Positions 57,771 to 64,000 of a stretch of 64,000 bases of DNA are shown one piece after another. The position numbers were made by a program, and so were the translations under genes. This stretch comes from Cordia subcordata (Eukaryota > Streptophyta > Magnoliopsida > Boraginales > Cordiaceae): NCBI GenBank assembly GCA_028554755.1, contig JAPTOF010000009.1, forward strand, positions 4,351,501 through 4,415,500, given 5' to 3'. How positions within the stretch are numbered: the stretch's first letter is position 1; each line of letters opens with the position of its first letter. The notes under the pieces were generated by a model. The model made no database searches, was not told where the DNA came from, and was given only the letters and a program-made list of their open reading frames with translations.

Positions 57771-59207
57771 TGTTAGGAATTGTGTCCTAAAGTCAGTCAT
57801 CTATTATATTTCTAGAATTGTTTACAAACGTGTTATCTTAATAATATTTAACTGTTACATCATATCGTACCATCTTCTCTTATTTAAATCATGTTGTAGT
57901 TCCTTAGAACAACTACATGGGATCATGTGAATAAGGCATGGTTCTGGTTGTTCTTAAATTTAGTTCATAATCAAATGATTAAATTGATACTAGGACATCA
58001 ATTCCTTTTAGTAGAGATTATTGTCTGTCACATGGTTGGTTATCCTCATGATCTATAGGTGTTGGGATACTGGTGTGACACACAGGTAAGGTGGTGTAAG
58101 GCATGACTCATTTACAAGCATCCTTTGATACTTACGCTACTATCAAAAGATTGCTTGTGATGCACATGATTGTAGTATTCCTTTCAACCTGAGACTACCA
58201 TAGAGGCTTACGAATTACTCTTGGTGCTTTAGTGCTAGACTACCCAAATTTCTAATTTGGTGACAAAGGGCTACTGGGTGCGAGCAAGTGTCATGAAGTC
58301 AATGTGCATGTCAAGATAGGATTGACCTGCTCTGGGTTTTGAGAGAATGATGTTCAATTCATTAAGACTTTGGCAAAAGCTTTTCATGTGATGTGTCACG
58401 GAGTTATGTCATAATGAGTCATGGCAAGATTAGGACTTAATATGGAATAACTAATTAAGAGTTTGACAATCAACTATGGATTTAGGGTTATTTCATAATA
58501 TCAAGAATCATAAGGGATCCGCCATAGTGCCTAGGTTCATTGATAGCTGCTTTGCAACTAATCAGCTTATCTAGACGTCGAGAACTGTTGCTAGACGGTA
58601 TCTCCAATTAGTGCAAAGATTATTCTTGTGTTATCGACTTAAGTTTGAACCTACGGAGTCACACTAAACGTCAAGAATTTTATTGATAGATTTACCTATT
58701 ATATTTGATTGAGAAATAAATATCCCATTATTTAATTATGAATTAAATAAATGAATTAATGAATATTTAATTGAGATTTAAATATGTAAAATTAATTATT
58801 AGGAGGTCATGGATTTAATCTCATCTATTTTCTGTTGGCACAAAAAATGTGGCATGAATTAAATCTTGGGCTAAATGATTTAAGAATTAAATAATGATTT
58901 AATTCCAAATTGCGTCTTGGAATTGAGAAGTCTAAAGGCCCTAAAAGGTTTAGGCCTAATTGGGTTGGAGGTACTGAGCTTGGGACTTGTGAATGCCCAG
59001 CTCATCTTATTTTATAAAAGCAAAGTCATTGTATTTATTATTAATTCAGTCATCAGTTTTCACAGAGAAAAATATTCCTCCTACCTAAAAGAAAAACCCT
59101 AGCCTCCATCATAAGATATTGGTTGCATATGAAAAGCAAGAAGATCTAGCTTACACAAGGCTACTCATGAAGAACACACAACATTGTTTCACCAGTTTCA
59201 TGGTAAT
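57771..59207 (+). repeat. copia LTR J, right side cut by element I
   Basis: It begins TGTTAGGAATTGTGTCC, a common start of long copia LTRs, and runs 1.44 kb to 59207, where I starts. A TTTTATAAAAG box lies at about 59010 and AAAAACCCTAGCC at about 59092. No internal sequence of J is in the window, so its far end is unknown. The AT-rich stretch 58700-58830 has no gene. Confidence 0.6.
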
Positions 59208-59562
59208 TGTTGAATGTGGCCCGTATTTTTGGGCAACAAGAATAGCAAATTTTCTTATTAGCATTTACCTTATTTGCTTGTTACTATAACAATACATAAT
59301 TAATATGTGTCCTTTTCCTTGTAGTATACTTTTTCCTTTTCCTTGTAGAATACTGATTAAGGTACCTGTGTACTATAAATAAGGACTAGGACATTGTATT
59401 ATGGGTGTGAGAGAAACTAGAGAGTAAGCCTTGTAATCTTCATTGATCAATAATAAATTGTTCTCTGCTACCTGTGGACGTAGGTTTTAAGGTCGAATCA
59501 CATAATTCTCTTGTTTTCGTTTTCTTCTCGTATTCTTCGTTTTTGCATGTTTTTCCCCAACA
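59208..59562 (+). repeat. 5' LTR of element I
   Basis: 355 bp from TGTTGAATG to CCCCAACA (5-bp TGTTG/CAACA ends). TATA box ACTATAAATAAGG lies at 59372. Downstream GAGAGAAAC, AATAATAAATTG and CCTGTGGACGTAGG follow the plan of TNT1/Tork LTRs. A 20-bp direct repeat TCCTTTTCCTTGTAG-ATAC lies at 59310-59329 and 59334-59353, just upstream of the TATA box, a position where TNT1-type LTRs often carry repeated enhancer units. Confidence 0.9.
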
Positions 59563-59565
59563 AAC

Positions 59566-59578
59566 TGGTATCTAGAAC
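59566..59578 (+). other. primer binding site of I
   Basis: TGGTATCTAGAAC lies three bases after the LTR end, a diverged tRNA-iMet-type site (usual TGGTATCAGAGC). Confidence 0.75.
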
Positions 59579-60451
59579 TTAGGTATTAATCTGTTGCTTG
59601 GGGGAAAAAGGAAAAATCAAAACTTACTGTGAAACCAAAATTGCTCAAACCAAACGGTGCCTCACCAAACAAAGGTCTTTGCTCGGCAAGGAGTGCTTCA
59701 GTACTATCTACGTTAAGCGTTGGTGGCTAGAATGGAAGCTTATGTCGGCAGGTCATGGTTCGTGTTAGGGTTTGAAGAACAAGCAAAATGATAAAGTTCG
59801 CGTGCTTTTTGAGCTTAGTTTTTCGGTATTCAGTTTTTTTTTTTTTTTTGGAATTGGTTCTAGTTTATAAAGCAGGTTTAGGGTTTGGGTTTTGGGCTTT
59901 GGGTCTGGGTTTTTTGGATTGGGCCTGGGTAGTGGCCTTGTCTAGATTTGGTTAGGTCTTTTGGGTCTTAGTTCTTGGGCTTTGAAACTTTTTTTTGTTT
60001 AGGCTTAGTTGAATCAAAAGGTAAAAGGAAAATATTTTTAGGTTGGGCTTCTATTTTAAGACTAAAGAAAAAAATACTTATTTCCTTTGGGGCCTTGCTG
60101 TTGAGTCCAGAAACAAACAAAAAAAATTCTGGCCAGTTTAACTATGTTGACCGTGTTGATCAGGGTTTGACTTTGACTGTGGACCATTGACCGAGGGTTG
60201 ACCGGCTTTGACCAGATCCTTACCCCACGTTTTTTGATGTGCTAAGTCTATTTTTTGGCTTTCTTTTTCCAAATTTTGCTCCAAAGTACGTGTTTAGGGA
60301 CTGTGTTGACTTTGACCAATAGGTTTGACTTTGACCGGTGTTTACCAAAGTTGACCAGGGGTGTTCCTAAGGTTTTTCGACGTGTTGAATTCGTTTTTCC
60401 TGTCCATTAAGCCAAATTCCATCTTGAAGTGTGAGTTTTGAGCAAACAAAG
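59579..60451 (+). other. untranslated leader of I
   Basis: It is T/G-rich with a 14-T run near 59836 and repeated TTGACTTTGACC/GTTGACC words at 60145-60360. No credible gene (the open frame at 59975-60190 has no recognisable domain). Confidence 0.65.
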
Positions 60452-61316
60452 ATGTCTTCCACAGGTGAAAAGTTTGAAATCGAAAAGTTTGACAGGAGAA
60501 TGAGTTTCAGTCTATGGAGGATCAGATTCAAGGCATTTATGACAATGCAAGGACTTTGGAAAATCATTGAAGAAGTGATCCCGGAGGAGACAGAACCAGT
60601 TGCGAGATAAGAACTCGAAGAGAAAACCTTGAGTACAATACATATTTCCGTGATGAATGAAGTATTGCTGAAGATTACTAAGAAGATGATAGCAGTTGAG
60701 GCTTGGAATACTTTGGTAGAATTGCATGCATCTAAATCTCTCACAAATCACCTTTACTTGAAGAAGCGATTGTATCATCTTAGAATGAAAGAAGGTACAT
60801 TACTAAAGCAACACCTTGATGAGTTTACCTCTTGTTTTATTACTTTGAAGGATATGGGTGTTAAAATAGATGGCAAAGACCAAGCATGATCCTATTATGC
60901 TCCTTACTGCCTTCATATATGAACTTTGTGGGCACTATGTTGTATGGAAGGGAAAAAATTACCTTTGAAGATGTGGATGCTTCATTAAAATTGAAGGATC
61001 TTCAAATACATATTCCGAGACATAGAGAAGAAGTTCATGGGGAGGGTTTAGTGAGTAAAGGGAGATCAGAGAATAGAGAGAGATCTTTGGGTAGAAAGAA
61101 AAGCAAGTCAAGGTCAAAATCAAGAGCAAGAAAGCTACGATGTTTCGAGTGTGGTGAGAAAGGTCACATTAAGAAGGAATGTCCAACACTGAAAAAGGGA
61201 AAGAAAAAGGTGGAGAATTCAGCCAATTTGGTGGAAAGTGCTGACAGTGATGGGGAGAACTCGAGTAGTGCTGGGGATGTTTTGACTGTGATACACTCAC
61301 AGTGGCATAATCAATA
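60452..61316 (+). pseudogene. gag of element I (broken)
   Basis: The start ATG at 60452 opens FEIEKFDRRMSFSLWRIRF, the N-terminal copia gag motif (F-D-G-x-N-F-x-x-W). KKRLYHLRMKEG lies at about 60760. An in-frame stop falls at 60608 (CAA to TAA fits) and a frame change at about 60885. A Ser/Arg/Lys-rich stretch precedes the intact zinc knuckle CFECGEKGHIKKEC at 61141-61182. It ends at TAG 61315, which in the family lies within gag-pol, so it is probably another mutation. Confidence 0.88.
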
Positions 61317-62610
61317 GATTCTTGATACTGGTGCAACGTTCCATATGTGTCCTAGGTGTGACTGGTTCTCTTCTTATTCCAAAAGAGAAAGGAAAGTTTT
61401 TCTAGGTAATGATCTTTCGTTAAAGGTGGAGGGAATGGGCATTGTAAATATCAAGATGTTTGATGGTATTACAAGATCTCTCGGGTGTTGGCATGTACCA
61501 GAGCTAACGAAAAACTTAATTTCTCTTGGGCATTTGGATTCTCATGGGTACAAATTTCAAAGTGAGAATGGTGTCTTAAAGGTGACCAAAGGTGCAATTA
61601 TGCTCTTAACTGGCGGCCTATATGTTCTTCAAGGTACTACGGTTACAGATGTTACAGTTGTTGCATTTCAGAAGAGTCATAATGACACCACGCAGTTATG
61701 GCACAAAAGGTTAGGCCATATGAGCAAGCGGGAACAGACCAAGCTAAGCAAGAGAGATTTGCTTTGTGGACAAAGACCGAGAAAGCTTGAATTTTGCGAG
61801 CATTATGTTTTTTGAAAGCAAACCAGGGTAAAGTTCAGCAAGGGGCAGGAGAATACCAAAGGTACACTTGATTACATTCATTCTAATCTTTGGGGTCCTA
61901 ATAAAGTTCCTTCCAAGAAAAATGCCAGGTATTGCATCACTTTCACTGATGCATACTCTTGGATGTTGTGGGTATGCTTCTTGAAAACTAAAGATAAGGC
62001 GTTTCCAACATTTGTCAAGTAGAAGACGTTGATTGAGAAACAGGCTGGTAAACAGATCAAGCGTCTTAGGATTGACAATGGGTTGGAATACTGTAATAAA
62101 GAGTTTGATGAGTTCTACAGGAAACATGGCATTGTGAGACACTGAACATGTGTAGGGACACCACAACAGAATAGAGTTGCAGAACACATGAATAGAACTC
62201 TGGTGGAGAGAGCTCATTGTATGCTCTCCTATGTTGGCTTAAGTCAAGACGTTTGGGCTAAAGCCGTTAATAGGGCGTGCTACTTGGTGAATAAGTCTCC
62301 ATCCAAAGCTATTAAATTGAAAACTCCTTTTGAGTTATGGTCCGGTAAGCTTGCTTACTCTCGATTAAGGGTGTTCAATTGCCCTGCAAACACTCACGTG
62401 AAAGATGGCAAGTTGGAGCCAAGGGCGAAGAAATGCATATTCCTAGGCTATGCATCCGAGAGGAAAGGTTATAGGTTGTGGTGCACAGATCCAAAGTCTC
62501 CAGGTTTCCTTGTCAGCAAGGATGTCACATTCAATAAGTCTGCTTCATTAAACCAAAAAAAGGAGAAAGCGGTAGCTAGTTTAGACCACGGTGTCAAAGA
62601 GTAGGTGGAG
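61317..62610 (+). pseudogene. protease and integrase of element I
   Basis: Protease ILDTGATFHM at about 61318 has its catalytic Asp at 61324. GAG-pre-integrase: LWHKRLGHMS at about 61696 gives both His; FCEHYVF at about 61795 has lost the second Cys of CxxC. Core: YIHSNLWGP at about 61873 has Asn (61885) where the family has the first catalytic Asp; RIDNGLEY at about 62069 and AEHMNRTLVERAH at about 62179 hold the second Asp and the Glu. Stops at 61814, 62021 and 62143. A 138-codon open run ends at 62602. Confidence 0.9.
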
Positions 62611-64000
62611 GTATTTGCTGATGTTCTAAATGTTCCATCTAGCAGTAGTAGTAATCCAATTTAGCAGACTCAACCTACTGAGGTGCATGATCAAAATTTT
62701 CCTAAACAACAGAAGTACAACATTGCTATTGGGCAAAAAAGGAGACAGATTAGAGAGCCTCAAAGGTATGGATACACTGATCTTGTTACTTATGCTTTGA
62801 CTGTTGCTGAAACTATTGAAGGACATGAGCTGAATTTGTACAAAAAGGCTATATCTAGAAAAGATTATGCTCAGTAGGTAAGTGGCAAGAGTAAAGAGAT
62901 TGAGTCTCTTTAGAAGAATCAAACATGGGAGCTTGTTAAATTGCCTAAGAGACAGCGAGTTGTCGACTGCAAATGGGTTTACAAGAAAAAGGAAGGTATT
63001 CCAAGGGTTGAAGGTCCTCGATACAAGGCGCAATTAGTGGTAAAAGGCTATACACAAAGAGAAGGTATTGACTTCAACAAAGTGTTCTCTCCGATTGTGA
63101 AGCATAGCTCCATCAGGGTTTTACTTGCCTTGGTTGTTCTTCTTGAGTTAGAGCTTAAGCAGCTAGATATGAAAACGGTGTTTTTTTTTCATGGTGATCT
63201 TGAAGAACAAATTTACATGAGTCAACCGGAGGGGTATGTAGTTCCTAATAAGGAGAACCATGTTTACAAACTAAAAAAGTCCTTGTATAGGTTGAAGCAA
63301 TTACCTCAGCAATGGTACAAGAGATTTGACACATTCATGGTAAGCGCTGGATACACAAAAAGTTCCTATGATAGTTGTGTGTATCTCAAGAAGCTTCTAG
63401 ATGGTTCGTTTGTGTACTTGTTGTATGTTGATGATATGCTTATCGTTGCTAAAAGCATGTCTGACATCAACGAATTAAAGAAGCAGCTGGGTGATGAGTT
63501 TGAGATGAAAGATCTTAGAGCGGTAAAGAAGATTCTTGGCATGGAGATTCGCAAGGATAGAAACGTTGGGAAGCTATTATTGTCTCAACAGAGTTATATT
63601 GAGAAGGTGCTGGAGCATTTCAAGACGAATAAAGCTAAGCTTGTGAGTGTGCCGCTTGCTGCTTATTTCAAGTTATCTGTAGATTTGCCATCTAAAACTG
63701 AGAAGGAGGTAGAGCATATGTCTCATGTTCCATACTCGAGTACTATTGGTAGCTTGATGTATGCTATGGTGTGCACTCATCTTGACATTTCACATGTAGT
63801 TAGTGTTGTGAGCAGGTATATGACATCAACTGGGAAAGCACACTGGGAAGCAGTGAAATGGATAATGAGATATTTGCGTGACACTACGAATGTAGGTTTG
63901 CTGTTTAGCAAGATGACTAAAGATTGCGCGAGGTTCTTGGGTTATTGAGATTCAGACTTTGCGGGTGTCTTTGATAAGAGAAGATCTCTGACGAGTTCCG
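62611..64000 (+). pseudogene. RT and RNase H start of element I
   Basis: After a linker with stops (62602, 62662, 62875, 62911) an open frame of 335 codons runs 62941-63948. It has CKWVYKKKEGIP at about 62970, KVFSPIVKHSSIRVLLALV at about 63079, LDMKTVF at about 63163 (family LDVKTAF), catalytic YVDDMLIVAKS at 63424 with both Asp present, IGSLMYAMVCTHLDISHVVSVV at about 63747 (IGSLMYAMVCTHLDI). A T run at 63180-63189 encodes an FFFH insertion before GDLEE. RNase H begins DSDFAGVFDKRRS at about 63949 after a stop and leaves the window. Confidence 0.9.

Larger units (their letters stand above)
59208..64000 (+). mobile_element. Tork/TNT1-like copia element I, truncated by window
   Basis: It has a short LTR, tRNA-iMet-like primer site, leader, gag, PR, INT, RT and the start of RNase H in copia order. 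The 3' end and 3' LTR lie past 64000. It is the least decayed element here: RT has an open run of 335 codons. The integrase catalytic change (below) and stops still inactivate it. Confidence 0.93.

Noticed and set aside
57766..59207. Target duplication for J or I
   Set aside because: CTTTT before J and GTAAT before I are visible, but the matching right-hand copies lie outside the window or are lost, so no duplication can be claimed.
59975..60190. 71-codon open frame in leader of I
   Set aside because: It lies in the untranslated leader, is T/G-rich and shows no domain.

Overview
The window is plant nuclear DNA made almost wholly of nested, decayed LTR retrotransposons. I see no host gene, rRNA or tRNA. 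The evidence for a land plant is Ty3/gypsy elements of the Athila type (LTRs of about 1.9 kb starting TGATGTGT and ending CATCA, a tRNA-Asp-like primer site TGGCRCYGTTRYYGGGGA, a gag with a CCHC knuckle, a DLGSS protease). There are also several Ty1/copia families with tRNA-iMet primer sites, an L1-type LINE remnant and two MITE-like elements. The species cannot be named from this.

Layout, left to right. 1-580 is a broken LINE endonuclease. 581-2135 is an Athila-type LTR remnant. 2136-28484 is copia element C (5' LTR with a hAT-like MITE, leader, then RT/RNase H). C's RT is split by a complete Athila-type element A (7092-18491, target duplication GAACC). Further along it is split by copia element B (18607-27866, target duplication GTTAT/ATTAT). 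C's second LTR (28485-29929 and 45307-45574) is split by a minus-strand Athila-type element D (29930-45306). D carries a TTA-flanked MITE in one LTR and two solo LTRs in opposite orientation (F 40482-42370, TSD GACAT; G 43220-45113, TSD CCTAT) in the other. The C LTR runs on directly into a second internal region, C' (45575-46808), so C and C' form a tandem sharing one LTR.

46809-57416 is a SIRE-like copia 3' remnant (H) split by Athila-type element E (47213-56772, TSD ATAAC). E's own 5' LTR was hit by another LTR (K), and a deletion then removed its primer site and gag. 57417-57770 is a minus-strand SIRE-like RT fragment. 57771-59207 is a long copia LTR (J). 59208-64000 is the 5' LTR, gag and pol of a Tork/TNT1-like copia element (I), which runs off the window.

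Every gag/pol is broken by stops and frameshifts, many explained by C-to-T or G-to-A changes, as expected of long-methylated DNA. The most notable signals beyond plain annotation are: an identical 2-kb gag-protease-integrase deletion in C and C'; a hairpin next to the polypurine tract conserved in three Athila-type elements; clusters of CCGGTCGACCGG-like palindromes just upstream of the LTR TATA boxes and again in copia leaders; and an antisense open frame of about 72 codons conserved in several LTRs.
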